64,000 nt of DNA from Paralithodes platypus (GCA_032716605.1 CM064572.1:42050897-42114896); one strand, 5' to 3'; counted from the stretch's first letter, positions 31,673 to 43,375 are shown. Program-made: numbers and translations. The notes: generated by a model not told the origin, from the sequence alone.

Positions 31673-31763
31673 ATAGATAGATAGATGTGAAGGAAATGTC
31701 AGTGGTGGGGAGAGTGAAAAATAGTTTGTTTATACATTTTTCTATGATGATGTAACATTTTAA

Positions 31764-32099
31764 GAGGGTAGGATCTAGTTCTTGGTGTATATATTTATTC
31801 ATGTATTTATTTATTTTTAGTTTCCTCGCTAGACCTCCATTAAGCTTAAAAAAAAAAAATCCAATACCCCTTTTTGAAATTAATTTACACATTTTCCCTT
31901 CCTAAAATTACAAGCTAGCTATCGCTCGCCAGGAAAGAATCGACACCTAAATGGCACAAAAGATCCTAATATTGGCAAATATATGGGGTGAAAAGTCGTA
32001 AAATCGCCAAACTAATGGAACAAACGCCTAAAAATCTCAAAACTGATGAGGCTAAACATGAGTTAGAAGGGAGACCAGAAAAGGCAACTACCTCCCCAG
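31764..32099 (-). mobile_element. MITE family A, minus orientation
   Basis: After TTAA 31760-31763 it begins GAGGGTAGGATC, then TAGTTTCCTCGCTAGACCTC and TATCGCTCGCCAGGAAAG, ending GAGACCAGAAAAGGCAACTA near the expected TIR. The right TTAA is lost (CCCCAGTAAA). Confidence 0.72.
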
Positions 32100-32366
32100 T
32101 AAATATGCGAAAATATCATGACCCAACGCTATATAGTTTTGTCATAATATATACAGCATTATAATTTAACGAAATATGTAAAATGCCAATACCTTAAGCT
32201 CAGGAATATTATGTAGTCCTATGTTAAGAAAAATATTATCAGGTTAATCAATGTGTGTACATCATCTATGAATAATACCGTTAATTAAGAATAGCAAAAC
32301 TACTCCAACAAAAGATAACGACATTAAAAACATGATAAGTAACAAAAACAAAATAATACTAATAAT

Positions 32367-32397
<31 letters not shown>

Positions 32398-32444
32398 GTA
32401 ATAATAATAAGAATATTAAGAAAACAAAATACCAATACCACCCA
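32100..32444. other. Gene-free stretch with (AAT)n
   Basis: AT-rich DNA ending with an (AAT/ATA)n microsatellite at 32360-32412. No coding region. Confidence 0.6.
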
Positions 32445-32590
32445 TCAATTTGTCAATTTCGTGCCATTTAGGTTTCGACATTTATTCCTGGGAGCCTGAA
32501 ATTTTAGGAGGAACCGGCCTTCGGTTGGCACATTTTTCTACCGAGAAATGTACAAATATATTTCGAAGGGTGGGTCTAGGATATTATTAA
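32445..32590 (+). mobile_element. MITE family A, central part only
   Basis: Contains GTGCCATTTAGGTTTCGACA, GGAGGAACCGGCCTTCGG and TTTTTCTACCGAGAAATG. Both ends are missing. Confidence 0.62.
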
Positions 32591-32632
32591 TATTATTTAT
32601 ATACTGTATATATATATATATATATATACAGC

Positions 32633-32662
<30 letters not shown>

Positions 32663-32667
<5 letters not shown>

Positions 32668-35417
32668 TGTATCATATCCTGTATCCTGTATCATCATGTA
32701 CATTTATGTAACCCTGTACCACCATGAATTTTGCTCATCTCCTTCATCTACTTCCTGCCACCCAGCGAAAACTCATCAGAGACCTGGAAACTTTGAATAA
32801 TAAAATTTCCAACGCAGAAATTGCCATTTCTTTCAACCTCGTATGTATTAAAGAAAATTTATTACCTGGCTTTACTAACATAAAACTTCACGAGAATGCC
32901 AGACATCGCACCAGCACCCTCCAGTTTCGTGAAGAACTGGTGAAGGACCAAATAATTGAAAAACGAGAGCTCGCCAACAACCTTCGTAAAGAACGAGATG
33001 CTCTTCTACGGATTTGGGAAGACGAAACCCCTCCAGACCACCTCAAAGCCGAAATCAACACAGCCCTCGAACAACTCCTTGAACAACACAGAAGACAAGC
33101 CGAAAACACAACCATAAAAAAGCTTGCCCGTCTTTATGGCGGAAACTTAAAACTTCCCAAACCAACAAAAGGATATATAAACCTTACTAACACCATTCTG
33201 ACCCTGGACCAAGAAGACCTCCTCAACAAAGGCCTCAACTGCCACTACAGCTCCAAACCTGGCCCCCACCGGAAACGCCTAGAAACGGAAATCCTCCTGG
33301 ACGACATCCTACGACTCAAGAAGGATGGCAAGGTCACCACTACTCCCGCCCTACAACCTACTCTCCTCGCTGAAGCCGCCAAAACCAGAGGAACTCACCA
33401 TAGCAAAATACTCAACAAACAACACTTCCAAGCTGCCAAAATATTAAGAGACAACCCCAACATCATCATCCGTCGTGCGGATAAAGCTTCCTGCCTCGTG
33501 ATCCATGACAAGGAGGAATATCTTAGAAAAATGGACGTCATCTTAAGTGACAACACTAAATTTAAAAAGATCACCCGCAACCCAACCGACGAATCCAACG
33601 TATTGCCAACACGACCATCACCGCCATCAACGCCAAACAAGGAGGGATCCACCTTAAAAAACTCGTCGGAGAATACACCCCTGGTTATGCGTACGGAACC
33701 ATCAAAACACACAAACCTGGGAACCCCCTCCGCCCCATCATCTCCCAGATCCCCACTGCCACCTACCAGATCGCCAAGGCCCTGAACAACCTCCTCACCC
33801 CCTACGTGCCCAGCCAATTCAACCTTAACTCAGCCCACGATTTCTTGGAAATTTTACGAGACGCCCCCCGTAACAACAACCACACTATCGCCTCTCTCGA
33901 CGTAGAAAGCCTGTTCACCAACGTGCCAGTGGATAGGACCATTGACATGATTCTACGTCGAATTTATCATTGCCCTGATACACCTACACTGGACATCCCG
34001 GAGAAGGCCCTGAAAACACTACTGGAGCTATGTACCAAGGAGGCCCCCTTCCTTTGCCCCCGGGGCAACATGTACAAGCAGATAGATGGTGTGGCGATGG
34101 GCAGCCCCCTAGGAGTTCTTTTTGCGAACTTTTTCATGGGTACCATCGAGGAAGAGCTCCTAGCTGCCCAACGACCAGCCGTCTACTGTAGATACGTGGA
34201 TGACATCTTCGTGCAAATCAAGGACCTCCACGAACTACAGGAACTCCAGCGTCGCTTCATGATCTCCTCCGGACTTAACTTCACCTTTGAAAAATCTAAC
34301 AATGGACAACTCCCCTTCCTCGACATCCTCGTAGCTCTGAACGACCATGGGTTCAAAACCACCGTCTACATTAAACCTACTAACACAGGACAATGCCTCA
34401 ACGGCGATAGTGAATGCCCCCGCCGTTATCTTCTATCCTCCATCTCCGCCTATGTTAGGAGAGCCCTCACGCACTGCTCTACCTGGGCTGACACCCACCA
34501 GGAACTAGAAAGACTATCCCAAGTTTTAGTAAATAACGGATACTCCAACTCCGACATCTCCAGCACCATCAACCACCATCTTGAAAAATGGTACACCCAA
34601 AGCCCTCCCAACATTGACCCCCCCAATGAAATTAAGATCTTCTACCGCAATTACATGTCCTCTGAACACAAAAATGACGAGGCCGTCTTAAAAGAAATAA
34701 TCTCCAAGCATGTCCACCCAACCAACCCGGAAAACAAAATCAAATTAATCATTTATTACAAATCCCCCAAGACCTCCAACCTCGTTCTCCGCAACAAACC
34801 AGCCTCCACCAAGATAAAGAGCCCGATGACCGACGATCACGTCATTTACCAACATACCTGTAATTATGAGGACTGTGGACCTCATTCCTATATTGGTATG
34901 ACGCAGACTCGTCTTTCACGTCTGTTAACTCTTCACCTTCAGGCTGGAGCCATCAAAGACCACTATCTCACCCCTAACCACCCTCACCTCATACGCAACG
35001 AGTTAGAGAAACACACCACCATACTCGATAAAGAAAGTGACCCAAGGAGATTACCTATACTCGAAGCTTTATATATCCAAGCCTTACATCCCAACATCAA
35101 CAACCAAACTCTGGACCTTCAGATCCTTCCTTCTGCCAAAAGGCACTACCCTACAGGACCTAACACCCCTCCTCGCCCCCCGGTGCCCTTGACGCAGCCC
35201 CCCGCGCTACCTCCTTCAGCTTCGTCTTCTGCAGGCGCCACACAACTTAGGCCACGCCCCTCGACACGCAGCCAATCAGCTTCGACCCCACCTACTGACC
35301 ACCATCCCGCATCCAGTGCGCATGCGTGAAGCGGTTAACCCCTTCTCTCTCTTAGTTTACGCTTCCACCAATAGCAGACTTTTGCCCCCTGTTTTCCGCC
35401 TCCTCTGATCCTCCACC
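32663..35417 (+). mobile_element. Penelope-like element, copy 1, near full length
   Basis: The element lies between two (TA)n tracts (about 32612-32664 and 35418-35543). Its first bases TATCCTGTATC correspond to the position just after the predicted self-cleavage point of the hammerhead-like motif in copy 2. It encodes one RT plus GIY-YIG protein with a single frame change. The 3' UTR is about 85 bp and GC-rich before the TA tract. No long terminal repeat is attached to this copy. Matching segments of copy 2 (44523-45583) differ at only a few positions. Confidence 0.9.
32724..35329 (+). pseudogene. Penelope-like reverse transcriptase with GIY-YIG endonuclease, one frameshift
   Basis: The protein reverse-transcribes element RNA and cuts target DNA with its C-terminal nuclease. 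The N-terminal part (32724-33595) is charged and probably helical and includes IIRRADKASCLVIHDKEEY. After a frame change near 33595 the RT continues with YGTIKTHKPGNPLRPIIS, SLDVESLFTNVPVD (first catalytic Asp), DGVAMGSPLG and the catalytic YVDD at 34193-34204, then LPFLDILV. The C-terminal domain has IYQHTC, a C-x4-C-type pair, and HSYIGMTQTRLS (34882-34917), the GIY-YIG core. The last 60 residues are Pro/Ser-rich. Apart from the frameshift the gene looks intact, so the insertion is probably young. Confidence 0.9.
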
Positions 35418-35498
35418 CTATATATATATATATATATATAATATTATACCGGTATATATACTATATATATATATATATAATATACAGTATATATACAG

Positions 35499-35543
<45 letters not shown>
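35418..35543 (+). repeat. (TA)n microsatellite flanking the Penelope-like element
   Basis: Long TA tract with interruptions ATACCGG and CAGTATATATACAGT. Confidence 0.9.
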
Positions 35544-35545
<2 letters not shown>

Positions 35546-35717
35546 TTTTTTCCCCTAGGGAGGAAACTAAAAAAAAAAAAAAAAAATACAAACATTCATA
35601 TATGAACAAATAAATACGTTTATGCCCCCATAAAGAGCAAATTGAATACCCAGAACAAACCACAGAACAGATTATAACTTGGCACATCTGTCAGAGTAAT
35701 CCCTCCACCTACTATTT

Positions 35718-35721
<4 letters not shown>

Positions 35722-35774
<53 letters not shown>
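35722..35774 (+). repeat. (CT)n microsatellite
   Basis: Uninterrupted CT tract of about 50 bp. Confidence 0.92.
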
Positions 35775-35777
<3 letters not shown>

Positions 35778-35784
35778 AAAGCTT

Positions 35785-36080
35785 ATAAATCACCCCTAAG
35801 AGCCCCTTTCGAGATAAATGTTTACATTTTTCGGTAGAAAAATGTCACGTCCGATGGTCGTGAGAGATCATATTTTGTTTACATTTTTCGGCATGATAAT
35901 TTACCGGCCAAAGGCCGGTTACTCCTATAATGCAGACTCACTACCGTTCGCCAGGAAAAATAGATACCGATATGGCACGAAAGGTCGTAAAATCGCAAAC
36001 CTAATGGGGCAAACGAGTTACAATCACAAAACAACTGGGACTAAACATGAAGGAGAAAGGGGTCCAGAAATAAACTCCCT
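35785..36080 (-). mobile_element. MITE family A, minus orientation, with internal duplication
   Basis: Contains CCCCTTTCGAGATAAATGTT, TTCGGTAGAAAAATGTCACG and, about 60 bp later, a second ACATTTTTCGGCATGATAAT, so the middle is partly duplicated. It ends GAAGGAGAAAGGGGTCCAG. Confidence 0.7.
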
Positions 36081-36249
36081 TTAGCTATTCGTCACGGTTC
36101 TCTCCTCTGTGGCCCCCCCCCCCCCCACCACCTCCTTTTATCAATTATGTTATCGTAAATCCTTCTGTTCAAATCTCGTTTAGTTTTTATATGGTTCCTT
36201 TAATACTAATAATCATCACACCATTTATCTCGCTTTCCTTGACCTTTAA

Positions 36250-36440
36250 CCCTTTCTGTACCGGCGACGTCCTTTTAACTGTATTCTGGCTACTATTAGA
36301 CGATTTCATTCAGTTTCAAAAGGGCCACGAGTAATTAACAGGCTACGAACTCTCTCTCACTTAACCCTTTTCGCTACCACAGATCCTTTTTTGACGGTAC
36401 AAAATTGTCTAGTTATAGCCAGAATATGGTGACCGGTCAA
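36250..36440 (+). repeat. TTAA element family B, imperfect tandem or foldback copy
   Basis: Left: TTAACCCTTTCTGTACCGGC and GACGTCC. Right: TTAACCCTTTTCGCTACCAC at 36362, then AATTGTCTAGTTATAGCC and GGTGACCGG. Two left-type ends lie in the same orientation about 115 bp apart. Confidence 0.55.
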
Positions 36441-36500
36441 CTCAACCAGTAGACCATTTCAACCAGTAGCTCTCAACCAGTACCAAATCAACCAATACGG

Positions 36501-36535
36501 TTAGGTTAGGTTAGGTTAAGTTAGGTTAGGTTAGT
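36501..36535 (+). repeat. Interstitial (TTAGG)n arthropod-type telomere repeat
   Basis: Six TTAGG units and one TTAAG variant in a row. TTAGG is the ancestral telomere repeat of arthropods. At 35 bp it is an interstitial tract, not a telomere. Confidence 0.85.
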
Positions 36536-36544
36536 ACTATATTT

Positions 36545-37090
36545 CGGCACTGGTTTGGTGACTTATCTGTTTCCTTAATGCTTTATTGTATTATATGTGT
36601 TAATAATCTTCAAGTACCATTTCCATTTTTGTTTGTCTTTTCTTTGACATGTTTTTATAATTTTAAGGAATCTTATGGAGTATGGGGGTCATAAGTATGT
36701 ATTAAAATGTTGTGTGTCTGTGTTACTCATTTGTTTTTAATATTTCCTCTGATTTACTTGTTCCTTACTTTTTTGATGATTTAGGTTGATGGAGGTCTAT
36801 GAAGGAAAATATGAGCAGAAAAAAACTTAAATGCCTAACAAGATACTGAAGCAAAAACCTAGATGCTTTACCTATAAAAATGTATACAACTACTAATTGG
36901 CAATCTGTATAATGAGAAGGTGCTTGACTGTGTATCATACCAAACTATAGATAACCAGGTATAACAATAAAACACCTTTGGAGATAGAGGCCGATATAAC
37001 TAAATAGGTAGATATATAGAGAGATATATAGATAGATAGATATTTGGATAGATAAAGAGAACGGTAAAGATATATAGATATAGAAAAGTC

Positions 37091-37150
<60 letters not shown>

Positions 37151-37188
37151 AGGAAAATATAATAGAAAATAAAATTGACAAAAAGGTG

Positions 37189-37226
<38 letters not shown>

Positions 37227-37540
37227 GAGGAAAAGATAATAGAAAATAAAATTGACACAAATGAAGAATCGTAGAGAAGAACGAGAAAGAGTATTATAAA
37301 ATATTTATTGAATTTTCAAACCAAAAGACTACATTAATTATGTTAGGCTTTTAAAAGGATGTTGCCGTTCATTTTGCCACAATAATTAGCCTCAAATAGA
37401 GAGAGAAAGAGAGAGAGAGAGAGAGTGTGTGAGAGAGAGAGGTAGGACTGAGATAAATATTTCATATTCAGTTAACGTGAGGCTCTCCGATAACATTGTT
37501 GGCTGGAGTTTATTTAACCATCACTGTTTTCTCTTACTAC
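36545..37540. other. Gene-free stretch with (GA)n tracts
   Basis: No coding region. Holds a scrap of family A (TTGATGGAGGTCTATGAAGG near 36785) and GA microsatellites at 37095-37148, 37195-37226 and 37398-37440. Two GA tracts are each followed by the same AATAGAAAATAAAATTGACA block (near 37161 and 37239), so that segment is duplicated. Confidence 0.7.
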
Positions 37541-37544
37541 TTCT

Positions 37545-39741
37545 GTCTGTTTTTCTGTCTGTCTGTCTCTCTCTGTTGATCTGTTGGTCTGTCTCTCTCT
37601 CTCTGTTAATCTGTTGGTCTGTCTGTCTATTGGTCTGTCTGTCTGTTGGTCTGTCTGTCTATTGGTCTGTCTGTCTATTGGTCTGTCTATCTATTGGTCT
37701 GTCTGGCTGTTGGTCTGTCTGTCTATTGGTCTGTCTGTCTATTGGTCTGTCTGTCTGTTGGTATGTCTGTCTATTGGTCTGTAAGTCTATTGGTCTGTCT
37801 GTCTGTTGGTCTGTCTGTTTGTTGGTCTGTCTGTCTGTTGGTCTGTCTGTCTGTTGGTCTGTCTGTTTGTTGGTCTGTCTGTCTGTTGGTCTGTCTGTCT
37901 GTTGGTCTGTCTGTTTGTTGGTCTGTCTGTCTATTGGTCTGTCTGTTGGTCTGGCTGTCTATTGGTCTGTCTATTGGTCTGTCTGTCTGTTGGTCTGTCT
38001 GTCTGTTGGTCTGTCTGTTTGTTGGTCTGTTGGTCTGTCTGTTTGTTGGTCTGTCTGTCTGTTGGTCTGGCTGTCTATTGGTCTGTCTGCCTGTTGGTCT
38101 GTCTGTCTATTGGTCTGTCTGTCTGTTGGTATGTCTGTCTATTGGTATGTCAGTCTGTTGGTCTGTCTGTCTGTTGGTCTGTCTGTCTGTTGGTCTGTCT
38201 GTATGTTGGTCTGTCTGTCTATTGGTCTGTCTGTATGTTGGTCTGGCTGTCTGTTGGTCTGGCTGTCTATTGCTCTGTATGTCTGTTAGTCTGTCTGTCT
38301 GTTTGTCTGTCTGTCTATTGGTCTCTCTGTATGTTGGTCTGTCTGTGTATTGATTTATCTGTATGTTGGTCTGTCTGTCTATTGATATGTCTGTCTGCCT
38401 GTTGGTTTGTCTGTCTATTGGTCTGTCTATGTTGGTCTGGCTGTCTATTGATATGTCTGTCTGCCTGTTGGTTTGTCTGTCTATTGGTATGTCTATGTTG
38501 TGTCTGTTGGTCTGTCTGTTTGTTGGTCTGTCTGTTTGTTGGTCTGTCTGTCTGTTGGTCTGTCTGTTTGTTGGTCTGTCTGTATGTTGGTCTGTCTGTC
38601 TATTGATATGTCTGTCTGCCTGTTGGTTTGTCTGTCTATTGGTCTGTCTATGTTGGTCTGTCTGTCTGGTCTGTCTGTCTGTCTGTTGGTCTGTCTGTTT
38701 GTTGGTCTGTCTGTCTGTCTGTTTGTTGGTCTGTCTGTTTGTTGGTCTGTCTGTCTGTTTGTTGGTCTGTCTGTTTGTTGGTCTGTCTGTTTGTTGGTCT
38801 GTCTGTTTGTTGGTCTGTCTGTCTGTTTGTTGGTCTGTCTGTTTGTTGGTCTGTCTGTCTGTTGGTCTGTCTGTCTGTTGGTCTGTCTGTTTGTTGGTCT
38901 GTCTGTCTGTTGGTCTGTCTGTCTGTTGGTCTGTCTGTTTGTTGGTCTGTCTGTCTGTCTGTCTGTTTGTTGGTCTGTCTGTCTGTCTGTCTGTTGGTCT
39001 GTCTTTTTATCTGTCTGTATGTTGGTCTGTCTGTTTATCTGTCTGTTGGTCTGTTTATCTGTCTGTTTGGCTGTCTGTCTATTGGCCTGTCTGTATGTTG
39101 GTCTGCCTGTCTATTGGTATGTTGGTCTGTCTGTCTGTTGGTCTGTCTGTTTGTTGGTCTGTCTGTTTGTTGGTCTGTCTGTTGGTCTGTCTGTTTGTTG
39201 GTCTGTCTGTCTGTTGGTCTGTTGGTCTGTCTGTCTATTGGCCTGTCTGTATGTTGGTCTGCCTGTCTATTGGTCTGTTGGTTTGTCTGTCTATGGTCTG
39301 TCTGTATGTTGGTCTGTCTGTCTATTGGTCTGTCTGTATATTGGTATGTCTGTCTATTGGTCTGTCTATTGGTCTATTGGTCTGTCTGTATGTTGGTCTG
39401 TCTGTCTATTGGTCTGTCTATTGGTCTGTTGGTCTGTCTGTCTATTGGTCTGGCTGTATGTTGGTCTGTCTGTCTATTGGTCTGTCTGTATGTTGGTTTG
39501 TCTGTCCATTGGTTTGTCTGTATGTTGGTCTGTCTGTTTGTCTATTGGTCTGTCTGTATGTTGGTCTGTCTGTTTGTCTATTGGTCTGTCTGTCTATTGG
39601 TGTGTCTGTCTATTGGTCTGTCTGTATGTTGGTCTGTCTGTCTATTGGTCTGTCTGTATGTTGATCTGTCTGTCTATTGGTCTGTCTGTATGTTGGTTTG
39701 TCTATCTATTGGTCTGTCTGTATGTTGGTCTGTCTGTATAA
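37545..39741 (+). repeat. GTCTGTCT-type minisatellite, 2.2 kb
   Basis: The array mixes a 16 bp unit GGTCTGTCTGTCTGTT with 12 bp and longer variants (GGTCTGTCTGTT; GTCTATTG; GTATGTTG). The unit lacks stops in all three plus frames, so three overlapping open frames of 230-434 codons run through it; they encode repeats of Cys-Leu-Ser-Val-Gly and are not genes. Confidence 0.95.
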
Positions 39742-39957
39742 GTATTCACTGGTATTTACGTGTAAAGGTGCGTGTTTTTTATTCCCGGACAAATATATGT
39801 ATAATCCTCCATAAAGAACATAGGGACCTATATTCGAAGGAATATATCTTTATCCCACAAATAGGGGTGTATATGTTCTCTAAATCGAGGAACGGGGAAC
39901 TAAGAGAAGAGAAGAATAACAATCTTCAATAATTACGTTACGGTGAGTCTTACTATA
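39742..39957. other. Spacer
   Basis: Unique sequence between the minisatellite and a TTAA element. Nothing recognised. Confidence 0.4.
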
Positions 39958-39961
39958 TTAA

Positions 39962-40437
39962 CCCTTAACTGTCGGCGCGCAACGTAAGTCGAGTATAAAA
40001 AATCTGGACTATCTGGCGGCGCTCGACATAGGTCGTGTGGCAATTTCAGCACGTAATGTTGCTGAAAGAGACAAGTGGTGGCAGGAGAGTAGCGAGCGTA
40101 TGACTGCTCCAGACCACCGCGGCGAACCTACTGACACGAATCCCACCTCCTCCCTCCCTCTCTCACTCGCTATATACGGAATTGTATGGGGAAAGTGCCT
40201 AATTACATGCTTTTTGCACTCGCGTTGCACGGTTGTTGCAAGAAAACTAGCCATCATAAAAGGATCGTTATGGTGTCATTCGAAAGCTCTGTTTATGCCC
40301 TTTCAGGGATAGATACTTGTTTTACGCTCTGGGTCTTATTTAGGCATGAAAATGATCACGTACACAGCCCTATTTTGGCTAAAAACACCCCGCTGGGCGG
40401 TACATATAAATAAACCGCCTAGGCCGCTAATAAGGTG
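39962..40437. mobile_element. TTAA element family C, complete (476 bp)
   Basis: TTAA at 39958-39961 and 40438-40441. Left end CCCTTAACTGTCGGCGCGC; right end in reverse CACCTTATTAGCGGCC. Matches the 10021-10500 copy throughout, in the same orientation. Confidence 0.82.
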
Positions 40438-40441
40438 TTAA

Positions 40442-41030
40442 GTTAACCCTAGTTTGAAATCATCGTTACTAATACAGAAATATAGAGCACTTAAAGAATG
40501 AGAGGAAAGATAGAACCCTGGTAGTGAGTCTGGCGAACACGTGGTCGTGATTGTAGTTGTCTGGCGGTTGATGACAGGGCTTGTCACTGGCTTCACACGC
40601 CACAGGTTAAGAACATAAGAACATAAGAAATGGGAATCTGCAGAAAGCCAATTGGCCCACACAAGGCAAATCCCTTTGCCTCTTTTTAAGATTGCCTCTT
40701 CGTCTTATTCTTCTCTCTTCGGGATCACTTTTATTTACACTGGTTTGTTTGAATCGTTTATACTGGATGGATCTGGCTATATCCAGTAAGGTCGATATTT
40801 TAGCTTTACACAAGGATATTCTGGATTTACGAATCCTTCATAAAGAAGAACTGCATCCCTAAAACATTGTCCTGATTTGCCTAACTTTCCCTTGATTCGG
40901 TCAGGTAGTAACTCTTTTATTTCTTGAGTCAAGGGGCTTGTCTTTGGGATAACATACTGTAGGCATGGTAGAAAGGTGTTTTTGAATTTTTGTGAGGTTA
41001 TGGGTCGCACAAAAAACAATGCAAGGTAGG
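40442..41030. repeat. Probable dispersed repeat with AAGAACATAAGAACATAAGA motif
   Basis: The motif at 40608-40628 followed by GGAATCTGCAGAAAGCCAAT and TGGCCCACACAAGGCAAATC resembles a repeat I recall as common in decapod genomes; it occurs once here, so repetition cannot be shown from the window. A minus-strand open frame at 40777-41019 (80 codons) has no recognised domain and is not called. Confidence 0.4.
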
Positions 41031-41571
41031 TGTCCTAATCTGGTTGGACATACTTGATGTATGTATAAGTAACACCCCGTTCTTTAACGTTAATACCAAA
41101 TACAAACCCAAATGTATATTAGTTCTATATTTACTAGTGTATGATGTGTTTTAATTAGGAATTTATTTAGTTTCTTTTGGGATCTATGAGCAGGTTAGAT
41201 GATGGTGATTTGTGAATAATGTAGGTAAGGACATTCGGCTTGTTTGTTATCACTGCTGGTTCACTTCGGTAAATCATTATCAGTCTCGATGGGGTGATGT
41301 TGAGGGTGCTGATGCAGTATTTGCATAAATAGCTCCTCGCTATATTCGAGCTCTGGATGGGGCAGGTAAGGGGTGACAGATAGAAGCGCGTTTTCTCTCT
41401 GGTACCTCGCTCGGTCTTGATGAAGTTGAGCCAAGTTGGTGGAGGGTTTAGTTCTTATCTGTTTAGTCTTTATGCTAGCAATACTGCATGAGGGGAATGA
41501 ATTATTATTTGAAGACGGGAGCAGCTGCTTAATTGGCCTTGGCTTTTGATGGCTAGGTCCCGTCATCTCAT
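41031..41571. other. Gene-free stretch
   Basis: No recognised domain or repeat. The minus-strand open frame at 41261-41722 spans into the LINE 3' scrap and is probably fortuitous. Confidence 0.45.
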
Positions 41572-41706
41572 ATATATAAATTATTTTGTCTATGTGTATG
41601 AGGGAGATAACATGCAAAACTCCCTGTGCCGAGTTCCTCCCCCAGAGTTGGAAGAGTGAATATGCATGCCAAAAATAGTTGGCCACGCGAAATTTGAAAC
41701 GATCTA
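41572..41706 (-). mobile_element. Jockey-like LINE 3' end, minus strand, divergent
   Basis: Read on the minus strand it follows the 3' UTR of the 18786-20940 LINE: last codons, CACTCTTCCAACTCTGGG, a GAGGAACTCGGCACAGGG arm, CCCTCATACACATAGACAA. Divergence is higher than for the 22490-22672 scrap. Confidence 0.68.
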
Positions 41707-41746
41707 TCTCTCTCTCACTCACTCACTCACTCACTCTCATTCTCTT

Positions 41747-41777
<31 letters not shown>

Positions 41778-41862
41778 TGTGACATCTGGAGATAACCAAG
41801 ATGTGATGTGTGACCAGACACCAACCTGTTGAACGTGCCTGTACTTCCACCCCTGCACGCGT

Positions 41863-41927
<65 letters not shown>

Positions 41928-43245
41928 CCCATGCTGGTTCTCCCTACTTCTTTCTACCTGGTTCGAGCTGGTTCCCGTGACAACGAGAGAGAGAGAGAAG
42001 AGAGCGCGCACTGGACTACGTGACTATCCTCACATTTCACAGTATGGGGGGCTTGAGGCGAGGCGGAACCTGCCCCCCTTCTCCCTCGTGTCCCGCCACT
42101 CGTGCTGCCTCGCTTACCTGCTTCTCACCTGTAATTGGTTGACGTGAGCTGCCTGGCCCCTATTGGATTAGGCACGTGTTTCCTGACTTCTGATTGGATT
42201 AGCTTGGTCAGGGAAAGATATATAAGCCTGAGATTTGATAATTCAAACCAGACACATTCTGAGCTGGGAGGTGAACAGATCTGCATGGAGAGAACAGGCT
42301 TGTATAGATAGGTTTCTATTTTATTTCAGTGCGTCCTGGAACCACTCGTGATCTCGTGATCATTAATTAACCAGAGGTATGTCGAAAACATAGCTTCATT
42401 ATTGATTTAAGATTTTGTGATTGGAGAGATATATAATTTGAATTACTGTTTAATTTGCAGATTACAAATAATGTTTGATTTAGAGAATTTGTAATTGAAT
42501 ATTGTATACTTTACCTGTTAATAATTAACTGACTTGATGTTAAGTCATTGTCATTATTAATTAGGCATTGTAAAAGTCTATACATTGTATTGTCTACTTA
42601 AGCCTACTAAGCTTTAATTCTTACTTTAGTGAAATCAGAATGTATGCAAAACGATCCTGAAATCTATAATATCCTTCGTTGCTTATTATTTTGATTAATT
42701 GTAAAATACCTTATTTACGTTCATAAATACAATTCCATTATATATGTGACTTTGTAATATTTCCTTACCATCTTTTATTAAGTCAATGTCTTTCAGTAAA
42801 AAGAATAAATAAGATAAAATATTAAAGAGAAAATAATAAAATAAGAGAATAACGAGATAAGAGAAAGGGTTAACACACTTAAATTGATTATATAAAAAGA
42901 TCCTAATACTTTATTGATAATCAAGATTAAATGTTTTATTCTTTATTATTATAATTATACAGTGACTTAAAAACCCTTGCCTACATACCAAGCTTTTTAT
43001 ATTCTTATTTAATAGCCTACTTCATATTAAGCATTCAATGTAACTTTAAATAGTTTCCTGATTAAATATAAGTGAAGTGTATCAGAGTATAAAGGATAAC
43101 TGTCCCAACAACTAAAGGAAAGCAAGTAACAACAGAACTAACTTTAATATTTTATGTTCTTTTGGCCTTCAGCTGTTTGCTACACTTTCATATTAACTGT
43201 TCTATCTGTATTTATTTAGTTAACCACTTTTGAATCAAGATACGT

Positions 43246-43249
<4 letters not shown>
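41778..43249 (+). mobile_element. Solo LTR of a Ty3/gypsy-class element
   Basis: Starts TGTGACATCTGG and ends GATACGTAACA, flanked by (TA)n on both sides. The end block (GCCTTCAGCTG ... AACCACTT ... GATACGTAACA) matches, in order, the minus-strand LTR at 57285-58693, and the lengths are similar (1472 and 1409 bp). The internal region is much diverged and has gained a (GA)n tract (41864-41921). No coding region or second LTR adjoins it, hence solo LTR by recombination. Confidence 0.78.
42120..42236 (+). promoter_or_regulatory. Solo LTR promoter region (CCAAT boxes and TATA box)
   Basis: Three ATTGG motifs (reverse CCAAT boxes) at about 42134, 42170 and 42194 precede TATATAAG at 42229-42236. 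The related LTR at 57285-58693 keeps the same order: two ATTGG motifs, then TATATAAG (58370-58363 on the minus strand). Confidence 0.6.
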
Positions 43250-43297
<48 letters not shown>

Positions 43298-43318
43298 ATA
43301 TACAGTATATATATACGG

Positions 43319-43350
<32 letters not shown>

Positions 43351-43375
43351 ATATATATATATTCTCTCTCTCTCT
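43250..43375 (+). repeat. (TA)n and (CT)n microsatellites
   Basis: TA tracts from 43250 to 43360 with ACAGT and ACGGT interruptions, then a short CT run. Confidence 0.9.

Larger units (their letters stand above)
25795..31690 (+). mobile_element. RTE-like LINE, near full length, interrupted twice
   Basis: The 5' region has GCCCCACGTGCCTTCTGCGT and GTCGTAAGAGGCGACTAAAG, a start common to RTE-like elements of invertebrates. The endonuclease (25900-26640) is separated from the RT (29155-31672) by a 2490 bp DNA transposon, and the RT is split again by about 208 bp at 30826-31033. The 3' end is the short tandem run ATAGATAGATAGATAG (31669-31686) that RTE elements typically carry instead of poly(A). 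Clade assignment is by resemblance only. Confidence 0.85.

Noticed and set aside
36501..36535. Chromosome end
   Set aside because: Only seven units, with non-telomeric DNA on both sides.
37429..39932. Long overlapping open frames (up to 434 codons) with Cys-Leu-Ser-Val-Gly repeats
   Set aside because: They exist in three frames at once and follow the GTCTGTCT minisatellite; this is a product of stop-free repeat sequence.
40777..41019. Minus-strand 80-codon open frame as a host gene
   Set aside because: No recognisable domain, no splice or promoter context, and it lies in probable repeat DNA.
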